This document shows, one piece after another, positions 52,201 to 59,367 of a DNA stretch of 64,000 nt. A program made the translations under genes and the position numbers. This DNA comes from Gemmata massiliana (GTDB lineage Bacteria; Planctomycetota; Planctomycetia; Gemmatales; Gemmataceae): assembly GCF_901538265.1 (NCBI RefSeq), contig NZ_LR593886.1, positions 1,240,001-1,304,000 of the forward strand, written 5' to 3'. The notes under the pieces are model-generated. The model did not search any database. It was not told the origin of the DNA and saw only the letters and a list, made by a program, of their open reading frames with translations. Numbering within the stretch: position 1 is the stretch's first letter; the number at the start of each line of letters is the position of its first letter.

Positions 52201-52910
52201 GCGAGGCGCTCAACCTCTTGAACAGCAAGGAACTGGAACCGGAATTCAACAAAGACGGGTACAGCCTCACGGCCCTACAAATCGCACTCGAGCTCGCCAC
52301 CGGCCAAATCGAGAACGCCTCGGAGCGGCTCAAGAGGCTCTCCGAGCCGGAGCACGCCAAGAACCTCGAGCAGTCGCCCGTACTCGACTCCATACAGGCG
52401 CTCAAATATCAGGCTCTCATAATTGCCGGCGAGTACAAGGCGGCCGGCGATACACTGGAGGCGCTCAGCCCCAACATCGGTCAATTGGACAAGCTCAAGG
52501 CGCCGCCCGGCCCCGAACTGCCGCTGGAGTACGTGCAGCGCGTCGTTGTCGCCGCGGGCCTCACCAAGAACCCGGAGAAGTTCCCCCCGGGGCTGATCGC
52601 CCCGCCGCTCTCGCTGATCCCGGGGCACGACCAGGTGATCCACACGCACATTTGGCTCAACACCTGGGACTCGTTGCGCGTGATGATCCAGCGGGGAATT
52701 CTCGAACACCTGAGTTCCGAGAGCCAATTTTTCAGCCGCCGGGGTGTGCTGTTCCTTTTGGAGGGCGATATCCCGTCCGCGAAAGAGCGGTTCAAGGAGT
52801 CGCTCCGCAAGCCCCCCGAAGGGTGGGGGCTGCCTCCAGCGCACTCACCGCTCGCCGATCAGTACCTCCGGTTGATCGAGCGGGCCGAGAAAAAGGCCGC
52901 CAAACCATAA
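49293..52910 (+). CDS. Large GT-C-like membrane protein with C-terminal helical (TPR-like) region
   Basis: 1205 residues from GTG 49293 with GAGG nearby. The first ~60 residues are Pro-rich and disordered. Then ~10 TM helices (to ~400). The first extracytoplasmic loop has NSDLWLHLATGKRLFAGEYF and GGSDPFSYSAEGRAWVNHSW LADP, a pattern known from families of GT-C-like hypothetical membrane proteins (N-x-D-x-W-x-H ... D-P-F-S). The Asp/His are the best candidates for a metal/sugar-phosphate site. The soluble C-terminal ~750 residues contain helical repeat-like segments (EPEFNKDGYSLTALQIALEL, GEYKAAGDTLEALSPNIGQL). Role inferred: envelope glycan or lipid-linked sugar transfer. The nitrilase-family gene follows 41 nt later. 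Confidence 0.82.
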   Translation: MKLSVPPPPPPPPPSDGTPGAGSPEEPNEQPDATAIAPVEQPAAPVAPVSKPAVWPSWFSGIDAALVGLVILFAFVAASFAARNSDLWLHLATGKRLFAGEYFPGGSDPFSYSAEGRAWVNHSWLADPVMYLLYGGDGVVLVAAKALLVALTFGLLIAIRRPQFALWPWATVACAGVLATAPQFTLRPFVASMLFFAVTLFLLFRVPHKKGSKQFPIAIGITFWLWASCDQWFFVGPLALALLLIGDLVQKYGFNSPDEPEGTTDADTLGRLPDTATLAKALGIGLLACTLTPNHVRVWELPFELVGAPGAASDPSLKLLLSAPYDVSLYAENAQLGYNANGLCYVLLLVLGATVVALAGSLGVGRVRVSHVMLWFGFAVLSLLSVYAVPFFVLVAVPLVAAQLNAFSTRAELKTWGDPRTRLLLIGSSCGRVLSVLGVCLLCVLAYPGWVHPDANNPALARRVAWTVEPDRGLAQAAEQLNTWRQSGALSDGARGVITSIDLANHAAWFAPKEKVLVNGRLNHHRRELADYIALRRGFGLVGTGNEPPQQQDATDVLARHNAEYVVMSASAGSGSNALDPRFAAQVPVLVLYQQWGTWAAWYTDGRTAVFGWRPEPTGGRPSFAALALDPALKAFGPEVKKAPDPVVQQPLVQAGWEEAFVRAPRPAPAGAAEALGWLDYKNAILQRQVIRQNWVQPATIGWLAGQHTWHHFALRTAAVTELVQIVPQYAGAETEAAAMRALPILALRAARRAIAEDPDPPDGYYALAHAMRDTDLPFSESERSLGMVVAYRQCLSRYPKADRYKRGQFSARASQVAFELAQVYLGRRLPWSERGRDAIEFTGYPIDVAPFRDRIGIGQPVFQNVNTKAYLRAGFSAPNAPLAPLYNGLPFLLPLDTAREALQAALEYIPIDFPTESDDQKRFTKQVETYKAAVDNLLVRYKERYETSKGLAPKLPVLVLGAVRSCMPSEALNLLNSKELEPEFNKDGYSLTALQIALELATGQIENASERLKRLSEPEHAKNLEQSPVLDSIQALKYQALIIAGEYKAAGDTLEALSPNIGQLDKLKAPPGPELPLEYVQRVVVAAGLTKNPEKFPPGLIAPPLSLIPGHDQVIHTHIWLNTWDSLRVMIQRGILEHLSSESQFFSRRGVLFLLEGDIPSAKERFKESLRKPPEGWGLPPAHSPLADQYLRLIERAEKKAAKP

Positions 52911-52951
52911 ATCGGCGCACGCGGAATCCCCGCGGGTCGAACGAGGTAGCC

Positions 52952-53815
52952 ATGTCGAACTGGACCGTGGCCGGTGTGCAGATGAACTGCGCGCTCGGTG
53001 ACCTTGCCGCGAACCGTGCCGCGCTCGTCGCGAACCTGCGTCGGGCCGCCGAGCGCGGGGCGAAGCTCGTGGTGTTCCCGGAGTGCGTGCTCTCCGGGTA
53101 CGGGTTCACGTCGCGTGCACACGCCCTCGGCGCCGCGGAACCGCTCCCCGGCCCGAGTACCGAGTTCGTCGCGAAAGCGTGCGCCGAACTCGGCGTGTGG
53201 GCGGTCTTCGGGTTGCTCGAATCCGCGCCCGGTGACAAACTCTACAACGCCGCGGCGCTGGTCGGTCCGCAGGGCTTCGTGGTGGGCTACCGCAAGTTAC
53301 ACCTGCCCTGCCTCGGAGCGGACCGGTTCACCGATCCGGGCGACCGACCGCTCGCGGTTCACGACTTGGGCGGACTGAAGCTCGGGATGAACATCTGCTT
53401 CGACGGCAGTTTCCCCGAATCGGCCCGTATCCTCACGCTCCTCGGGGCGGACCTCGTCGTACTCCCGACGAACTGGGCCACGAACGCCCGCAAGATGGCC
53501 GAACTGGTGTCCGCGGCGCGCGCGTGGGAGAACCACATCTACTACCTCGCGGTGAACCGGGTCGGCGACGAGAGCGGGTTCCGCTACATCGGCCTGAGCT
53601 CGGCCGCGGACTACATGGGCAACGTGCTCCACTTCGCCCCCGAGAGCGAAGAAGCGATCTTCACGATCGACGTGAACCCGGCGGCCGCGGCCCAGAAGCG
53701 CGTGGTAACGTGCGTCGGTGAATACGAGATCGACCGCGTGAACTGGCGCCGCCCGGAAATGTACGGCCCGCTGGTCGCGAACCCCGGCGCGTTCACCGGA
53801 CACTTCAACAAGTGA
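52952..53815 (+). CDS. Nitrilase-superfamily carbon-nitrogen hydrolase
   Basis: 287 residues from ATG 52952, with GAGGTAG upstream. The Glu-Lys-Cys triad is clear: Glu44 in LVVFPECVLSGYGFTS, Lys115 in VGYRKLHLPCLGAD, and Cys149 in LGMNICFDGSFPESARIL. Also AWENHIYYLAVNRVGDESGF (substrate-side loop). The WTVAGVQMNCALGD start is typical. Hydrolyses an amide or nitrile; short length and motif style resemble N-carbamoyl or omega-amidase-type members, but substrate is not readable. It may be co-transcribed with the gene before it. The 3' end borders a REP-like composite. Confidence 0.92.
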   Translation: MSNWTVAGVQMNCALGDLAANRAALVANLRRAAERGAKLVVFPECVLSGYGFTSRAHALGAAEPLPGPSTEFVAKACAELGVWAVFGLLESAPGDKLYNAAALVGPQGFVVGYRKLHLPCLGADRFTDPGDRPLAVHDLGGLKLGMNICFDGSFPESARILTLLGADLVVLPTNWATNARKMAELVSAARAWENHIYYLAVNRVGDESGFRYIGLSSAADYMGNVLHFAPESEEAIFTIDVNPAAAAQKRVVTCVGEYEIDRVNWRRPEMYGPLVANPGAFTGHFNK

Positions 53816-53830
53816 TTCGCGTCTGGTGCC

Positions 53831-53975
53831 GGGCGAACGGCGGTGTAAGCCGGCCGGTGATGGGAGAAGAGGTTTTGACAGGATCAACAGGATTTACATG
53901 ATTAAGAACGGACTGATATTGAGTTGCTGGTTGAGGTAGATACCACACTGGCCGGCTTACACCGGCCGTTCGCCC
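53831..53975. repeat. Composite REP-like palindrome enclosing a CCTGTT-type repeat
   Basis: Outer arms 53831-53857 (GGGCGAACGGCGGTGTAAGC...) and 53949-53975 (its complement, with one C lost in the left arm) enclose 91 nt. Inside at 53876-53902 lies TTTGACAGGATCAACAGGAT TTACATG, a relative of the 41995-42079 repeat. It sits between convergent stops (53815 and 53994). Confidence 0.8.
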
Positions 53976-53993
53976 AGCAGCCCCCTCTCCACG

Positions 53994-55577
53994 TTACTTC
54001 TTCCCGAACACGTCCCGGAGCACGTTTAGCACCTGCTTCCCGCCGGCAATGACCTGCTCACCGATCTTCTCGTACTTCCGGGCGCCGGCTTCGCCCTCGA
54101 ACGCTTTCAGAACCGCGGACCCGCGCGCGTGGTCGAGGTGGGCGACGACTGCGGGGATCAGATCTTCCGCGATCCCGAACCGCTCCCCCTCGCGCCCGCA
54201 CACGGGTACCACGTCCGTGGCGCGCGTCCCCACTTGCTCCTTTGCCACACTCACACAGTCCCGAATGTTCACTTCCTTCGGGCGCGTGCCGGTCTTCCAG
54301 TCGTAGGGAGGTGCCCACTCCGCTTTCGGGCTGAGCAAATCGATGTGCGAAACCACCACGACCACCGGGGGCATGCGCAGGTGCGGTTTCTCCGCGAACC
54401 ACACCCGCAACCGGTCCAGGAGATCGACGTCCGGCTGGCGCCCGGGAATCGTTGCCTGCGTTACGAGCAGGATCAGGTCCGCGTCGCGCGACGCCTCCAC
54501 CGCGGCGGCGAAGTCCTCGTCGGTCGGGCCGTCTTGCCCGTACCCGCTGGTGTCGAGGATACTCACCGGCTGACCACCTGGAAGCGTGTAGTCGTACCGC
54601 ACGCCGGCCGTGACGGGTAGCCGGTCCACAGTTGCCGCGTTCTTGCCGAGCAGCGCGTTCACCAGACTCGATTTTCCTGCCTTCACCGAGCCGAGGATGC
54701 TCACGGTAATCGCCTTCGGGCCGGTCGCGGTGTTGGCCGCGGCGGTGATTGTGGCGTCTGCGCTCTGCTCGGGTGAAACGGGCGGGCGCGTGCTCGGGTC
54801 GTCGACCGGCGGCGCCTGGTGCTGTGCGAGCAACTCGCGGTACCGTTTCACGCCGACTCGAAGTCGCCCGCTGTTCAGTTCGATGAGGTACCGCCCGAGG
54901 TGGTGAATGAACGCGGTGTGGAACCACAGAATCACGTTGCTCTGGAGCCTGTCGAGCAGCGTGCCGAGTGCGGCTTTTGACGCGAAGTAGCGCAGCGCCG
55001 TCTGGAGCGGGTCCACGATCGCGGCGCCGGCCCAATAGATGTTTTGCCCGATCTTGTAGTAGTCCACCGCCTTGCGCGCCCGCTTGATGTCGCGGATGCG
55101 GAGCAGGTGCGAACCCGGCACGTACTTCTGGACCAGCTCGTTGAGATCGGCGGACGCGAGTTCGATGCACGCGAGCACTTCCGGCAGGGTGAGATGGTCG
55201 AACGGGTCCGGAACACCGGGGTTGTACAGCTCCGCGACCTGCTTCGCGAGGTCGAGCGCGAGGTCGCTGTAGTGCTTGGGGTCTTCGAGCTGTTTAGTGG
55301 TGATTGCCTCGAACGACTTCGCCTTCTCGGTCACCTTCGCCCACGCCGCGTTGTCGCGATCGGTCCAGTACCCGGGTCGGTCGTCGGTCGGTGGGAGTGT
55401 AGGGCGCTTGGTCCACCGCCACGCGAGCAAGTACGCGAGGGCGATGCACAGCACCATCGGCCACCACACCCAGATCATCCATCCCGTCGTCCACAAGTGG
55501 TACCCGCCCGCGCCCATGAGGAACGCGAACGGGGCGGCGAAGAGCACGATCAGGAGAGCGATGCGGAGCCGGGTCAT
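53994..55577 (-). CDS. Membrane-anchored Era/MnmE-like GTPase 1
   Basis: 527 residues from ATG 55577. Two TM helices at ~7-27 and ~36-54 anchor the N-terminus; the rest is cytosolic. G-domain: G1 GSVKAGKSS (296-304), G3 DTSGYG (342-347), G4 region VVVVVSHIDLLSPKAEW, where the usual NKxD is SHID (Ser-His-Ile-Asp), so the guanine-specificity Lys is missing. A helical C-terminal part follows. This class (GTPase with N-terminal TMs, partner of DUF697 proteins) is common in bacteria that reshape membranes or regulate transporters; the exact role is unknown. The second GTPase gene is upstream on the same strand. Confidence 0.87.
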   Translation of the reverse strand: MTRLRIALLIVLFAAPFAFLMGAGGYHLWTTGWMIWVWWPMVLCIALAYLLAWRWTKRPTLPPTDDRPGYWTDRDNAAWAKVTEKAKSFEAITTKQLEDPKHYSDLALDLAKQVAELYNPGVPDPFDHLTLPEVLACIELASADLNELVQKYVPGSHLLRIRDIKRARKAVDYYKIGQNIYWAGAAIVDPLQTALRYFASKAALGTLLDRLQSNVILWFHTAFIHHLGRYLIELNSGRLRVGVKRYRELLAQHQAPPVDDPSTRPPVSPEQSADATITAAANTATGPKAITVSILGSVKAGKSSLVNALLGKNAATVDRLPVTAGVRYDYTLPGGQPVSILDTSGYGQDGPTDEDFAAAVEASRDADLILLVTQATIPGRQPDVDLLDRLRVWFAEKPHLRMPPVVVVVSHIDLLSPKAEWAPPYDWKTGTRPKEVNIRDCVSVAKEQVGTRATDVVPVCGREGERFGIAEDLIPAVVAHLDHARGSAVLKAFEGEAGARKYEKIGEQVIAGGKQVLNVLRDVFGKK

Positions 55578-55630
55578 GCGGGAATCCTGCGTGCGGCGGA
55601 AGAATGGCCCGAAAACAGAGAGGCCGGCGG

Positions 55631-55734
55631 AAGAACCTAACCCCCAACCCCCTTCCCTAAGAAGGAAGGGGAGCAGAATTAAAGGCTGTTTTAAGCCCCT
55701 CCCTTCCTAGGGGAGAGGTTGGGGAGAGGTTCTT
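55631..55734. repeat. Imperfect ~40-bp inverted repeat between the GTPase genes
   Basis: Left AAGAACCTAACCCCCAACCC...GAAGGGG (55631-55673) pairs imperfectly with right CCCCTCCCTTCCTAGGGGAG...GGTTCTT (55696-55734) around a ~22-nt loop. Pyrimidine/purine-rich blocks make it a strong secondary structure, and I recall similar sequences as interspersed repeats in large planctomycete genomes. Confidence 0.65.
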
Positions 55735-55771
55735 CGCTGGCCCTGCTCCCCTTTCCCCTCGGAGACTGGGG

Positions 55772-56986
55772 TCAGGTCGCTTTCGCCTCGCCCTTCGGGT
55801 GGTCGATCTTCCACTGTTTCTCGGCGGCGTCGTAGTGCTCGTGATAGAACTTTCGCAGCACATCGGGCGTGGGGACGTGCCCCTCGCACACCGCCTCGAA
55901 GTAGAAGCACAGCGCGCGACCGAGTGCGTATGTCGAGGCGGCCGCCACCGTCGCGCCCACCGCGGAGCCGACGACGGGGATGAACTTCACCACCTGTCGC
56001 ACCAGTTGGCGCGAGATCATCCCCACGCCGATCGCGGTGACCAGCTCCCGTAGGCGCTCCGGGGTCATCGGCTGACCGTAAATTTGGCCGATGTGGTGCG
56101 CCATTCGCGCCTGAATGCCCGGCAGGAGCACCATGTCCACGAACGGCACCGGCACCGCCCCCGCAGTCCCGGCCAGTGACGTGTACCCCAGAATGATCGG
56201 CTCTGCGTGGCGCTGGTGCGCGTCCTTGAGGGCGTCGGTCGCGTCCTTGAGTCGCAGGAGCGTCTGTCTGTACGCGGACGGGAGCACCTTCAGGAGCGCC
56301 TGCTTCACCTGTTCGCCGCCATAGTTCGGTTCGGCGAACCCGTCTTCGGATTTGGTGAGATCAACGGGAACGCACAAATCGAACAGCCCCACGAACGCGC
56401 GCTTGTGTTCCTCGATGCACTCGCGCAGGTGTTCCGGAACGCCTTCCGGCACAGGTGCGTTGGGGTCCGCGGTCATCGCGCCGAACGGGTACGGCTCGGG
56501 ATGGGCCTGCCTCGGGATCGCTTCGTGGAGGCACGTCACCACGAGTACCACCGGGCGCGAACGGTTCACCTCGCGCACGCGCTCGAGTGCGTGACGCACG
56601 TTGCCCTGTGCGAAATCGGTCGCCTTCGCTGTCACGATAACGACGTGTGCCTTCGGGTCGAACGCGGCGATGTCTTCCGTGGGGTCGTATCCCGGCTCGT
56701 CGACGCCGCGTGTGTCGAGGAAGTTGAGCAGCGGCGCGTCGGACGTGGGGAACTGGTAAAGGCGGGAGGTTTTGGTACACGGGCGGAACCCGGACCCGAT
56801 CGCGGCGTCTTCGGCCCCGGTCAGGTAGCGGATGAGCGACGTCTTGCCGGACTGTGTTTTGCCGAGTAACCAAAACGTCGGAGCCGGGGTTTTGGCGCGC
56901 GCGGCCGAAAGCGCCGCCTCGACGTCCGGCGGCGGGCTGGCGTCACCGGTCACCGTCCGTTTCACCGCATCCCAGAACCGGCTCAT
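55772..56986 (-). CDS. Era-like GTPase 2 with C-terminal DUF697 membrane domain
   Basis: 404 residues from ATG 56986 with GGAGGA 4-5 nt upstream. G1 LGKTQSGKTS (41-50), G3 FLDTRGVDEPGYD (DTRG 91-94), G4-like VVLVVTCLHEA, with Thr-Cys-Leu-His in place of NKxD. The C-terminal half (~255-370) is DUF697: AEPIILGYTSLAGTAGAVPV, PFVDMVLLPGIQARMAHHIG, VKFIPVVGSAVGATVAAAST, with hydrophobic hairpins for membrane insertion. Pairing with GTPase 1 (186 nt apart, same strand) suggests both work as a unit, possibly as heterodimer on a membrane. Confidence 0.88.
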   Translation of the reverse strand: MSRFWDAVKRTVTGDASPPPDVEAALSAARAKTPAPTFWLLGKTQSGKTSLIRYLTGAEDAAIGSGFRPCTKTSRLYQFPTSDAPLLNFLDTRGVDEPGYDPTEDIAAFDPKAHVVIVTAKATDFAQGNVRHALERVREVNRSRPVVLVVTCLHEAIPRQAHPEPYPFGAMTADPNAPVPEGVPEHLRECIEEHKRAFVGLFDLCVPVDLTKSEDGFAEPNYGGEQVKQALLKVLPSAYRQTLLRLKDATDALKDAHQRHAEPIILGYTSLAGTAGAVPVPFVDMVLLPGIQARMAHHIGQIYGQPMTPERLRELVTAIGVGMISRQLVRQVVKFIPVVGSAVGATVAAASTYALGRALCFYFEAVCEGHVPTPDVLRKFYHEHYDAAEKQWKIDHPKGEAKAT

Positions 56987-57106
56987 AGTTCCTCCGCTCC
57001 GACCGGACGCGATTCCGGGCCGGTCTCGCTCGCACTTGACCCGCTCTCGTTCCCACGCTATCAGCCCGCGGTCATCTTACCCGGAGCCACGTGTGGTGTA
57101 CGCGCT

Positions 57107-58009
57107 ATGGATAGCGGGTTCGCGAACCTAAAGTTGTTCGCGGTCGAATCTTCGGACTCGGCCGAACATGCCACCCCGCTCCCGATCCCGGTAGCGCCCG
57201 CTCCGCTGGTTGCGCCGGACCCGCATGTGGCCGCGACCCGCGAACTGATCCGCCCGCACACGGTCCGTTCGACCCGACACGTGTGCGAGCCGTATTCGGC
57301 GGCGTGGTTCGATGAGTTAGAGCAAAAACGATACCAGCGCCACGGGCACTGGCTGCCTCGCGCACTGGAGTTCGGCCGGCACCCCGGCGAATCGCTCCTC
57401 GTTCTCGGGTGCGGACTCGGCACCGACGCGGCACACTACGCCCGGACCGGCACGAACGTGACCGTTGCGACCGCACCGGATGAACACGCGCAGTTGATCC
57501 GGGACAACTTCGCCCGGCACGGTTTGACGGCCGACTTCGTTGCGCTGACGGGCGCGCGGTTGCCGTTCGCCGACGGTGCGTTCGACGTGGTGACGTGGAA
57601 CGCGCTCTATGACCCGACCGAACCGGCCCCGTTTCGCGTTGACGAACTGTTTCGCGTGCTGAAACCCGGCGGAAAGGTGATCGGGCTGTTCCCGGCGCGG
57701 TACGACACCACGTTCTGGCAGAACATCCTGCTCCCGCTCCAGCGCGTCTACTGGCGATGCCCGCCGGCCCCCTCGACCGCCCCCAAAACCACCGCCAGTG
57801 AGCTGCGGCGCGCGTTCTCCAGGTTCGCGGAACACCGCGTGATGAAGCGCCACTTGCGCCGCGGGGAACTTCCGCACATTTGGCGCATCATGCCGCTCAT
57901 TTTCCTCGAACGGCTCATCGGCCGAGTATTGGTGCTGAAAGCCAAGAAGCCCATTCTCGCCGCGCGCTTACAGTTGAATCAGGTCGATTTGGGTCGAATC
58001 GCAGCTTGA
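57107..58009 (+). CDS. Class I SAM-dependent methyltransferase
   Basis: 300 residues from ATG 57107. The N-terminal ~65 residues are variable and Pro/Ala-rich. Residues ~95-195 contain the fold: LLVLGCGLGTDAAHYARTGT (motif I, GCGLGTD), TVATAPDEHAQLIRDN, LPFADGAFDVVTWNALYDPT (motif near the substrate) and FRVLKPGGKVIGLFPARYDT. The C-terminal part (FWQNILLPLQRVYWRCPPAP, WRIMPLIFLERLIGRVLVLK) is hydrophobic and may touch the membrane. This C-terminal style recalls methyltransferases acting on quinones or lipids, but the substrate is not readable. Monocistronic. Confidence 0.85.
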   Translation: MDSGFANLKLFAVESSDSAEHATPLPIPVAPAPLVAPDPHVAATRELIRPHTVRSTRHVCEPYSAAWFDELEQKRYQRHGHWLPRALEFGRHPGESLLVLGCGLGTDAAHYARTGTNVTVATAPDEHAQLIRDNFARHGLTADFVALTGARLPFADGAFDVVTWNALYDPTEPAPFRVDELFRVLKPGGKVIGLFPARYDTTFWQNILLPLQRVYWRCPPAPSTAPKTTASELRRAFSRFAEHRVMKRHLRRGELPHIWRIMPLIFLERLIGRVLVLKAKKPILAARLQLNQVDLGRIAA

Positions 58010-58027
58010 AATATCACTCGCTCGTCT

Positions 58028-58058
58028 GGGCGACCGGCCGACGTAAACCGGCCGGTAC
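58028..58058. repeat. REP-like palindrome, short variant
   Basis: GGGCGACCGGCCGACGTAAA CCGGCCGGTACC: the left half of the element with changes, between convergent stops 58009 (+) and 58082 (-). Confidence 0.65.
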
Positions 58059-58081
58059 CTGAACCTTCGGCTCGCCCGCGC

Positions 58082-59194
58082 TCACTTCACGACGGGCACG
58101 AACTTCACGCAGACGCACTTACTCACTCCCACGGTGGTACCGGTTTCTTTGGCCCCGCCGGTCTTCGCGTCGAGTTCCCACACGCCCACCTTTCCGCCGT
58201 CCTGACTGGCGATCAGCATCCACTTGCCCGACGGGTCGATGTTGAAGTTGCGCGGGATCTTGATGTCCCCCGTAATGTGCCCGGCCGCCGTCAGCTTGTG
58301 GTTCTCGTTCACCTTGAACACCGCGATGCTGTTGTGCCCGCGGTTCGAGACGTACACGAACTTGCCGTCCGGGGACAGGATGCACTCCGCGGTGGAGTTG
58401 CCCGGCGTCGGCTTCGGCAGCGTCGAGAGCGACTGGATCACCTTGCCCTCTTTAATCACGTTCACGGTCGAATCGAGTTCCCCGCACACGTAGGCGAAGA
58501 GCGGATCGGACGAGAGCGCGATGTGGCGCGGGCCGCTCCCCGCGGGGGTCACGACGTCGTCCTTCTCGACCTCGATCACCCCCTTCGCCGGGTCGATCTG
58601 GAACACCTTGACGCGGTCGATGCCGAGGTCCACCGTCGCCAGCCGGTTGCCGTCCAGGAACGCGCAGCAGTGAGCGTGCGGTCCTTCCTGGCGACCCTTA
58701 TCGGCACTGCTCCCCTTGTGCTGCACGAACCCGAGCCGCTTGCCGAGTTTGCCGTCCTCGCCCACCGCGAACACGCAGGTGCTCCCGCCGCCGTAGTTCG
58801 CGACCGCGGCGAAGGCCCCGTTCGGGCTGACGACAACGTGGCACGGACCGCTCCCACCGCTCTTGTCCTCGTTCAGCTTCTTCAGCGCGCCGGTCCCGGA
58901 GTCGATCGCGAACGCGACCACCGGTCCGCCGTTCTTCCCGCCGCCCTCCCCGACCGCGTAGAGAAACTTCTTGTTGGGGTGGATCGCGATGAACGACGGG
59001 CTGTCCATTTCGGCCGCGAGTTCCGGCTCGGTCAGCTTGCCGGTCGCGTCGTTGAACCGCGCCCGGTAAACGCCCTTGCTGTCCTTTTCACCTTTGCCCG
59101 TGTAGACGCCGAGGTACACCCAGTGGTCGGCGGCCGGCGCCACGGACCCGATCGCGGCGAACGCGGCCACGAGTGCGATGCGCGAGAACGACAT
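58082..59194 (-). CDS. Secreted lactonase-family beta-propeller protein
   Basis: 370 residues from ATG 59194 (AGGAGA 8 nt upstream). Signal peptide MSFSRIALVAAFAAIGSVAPA, then a seven-bladed propeller of the 6-phosphogluconolactonase (YbhE/Pgl-like) type: VYLGVYTGKGEKDSKGVYRA, SFIAIHPNKKFLYAVGEGGG, GGSGPCHVVVSPNGAFAAVA, GPHAHCCAFLDGNRLATVDL, GPRHIALSSDPLFAYVCGEL, TAECILSPDGKFVYVSNRGH. The metal/catalytic His/Glu/Arg of the family (e.g. in GPHAH and SGPRH) are kept. An exported copy is unlikely to serve the cytosolic pentose-phosphate pathway; a role on extracellular sugar lactones is possible. Monocistronic. Confidence 0.9.
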   Translation of the reverse strand: MSFSRIALVAAFAAIGSVAPAADHWVYLGVYTGKGEKDSKGVYRARFNDATGKLTEPELAAEMDSPSFIAIHPNKKFLYAVGEGGGKNGGPVVAFAIDSGTGALKKLNEDKSGGSGPCHVVVSPNGAFAAVANYGGGSTCVFAVGEDGKLGKRLGFVQHKGSSADKGRQEGPHAHCCAFLDGNRLATVDLGIDRVKVFQIDPAKGVIEVEKDDVVTPAGSGPRHIALSSDPLFAYVCGELDSTVNVIKEGKVIQSLSTLPKPTPGNSTAECILSPDGKFVYVSNRGHNSIAVFKVNENHKLTAAGHITGDIKIPRNFNIDPSGKWMLIASQDGGKVGVWELDAKTGGAKETGTTVGVSKCVCVKFVPVVK

Positions 59195-59367
59195 GGAGAG
59201 TCTCCTATGAGCCAGCGAGGAACCCGTCCCCCATTGGGGAAGCGGGTTGATGATAATGGTCACGGTCCCGATCGGGTAACGAAAATCGCGTCTTATCGGA
59301 GTGGAGCCGTGCGCGTCCCGTGCGCCTCGCGGAGCGCCCGGGATCGGCAAGAAATGCTGGAGAGGAA

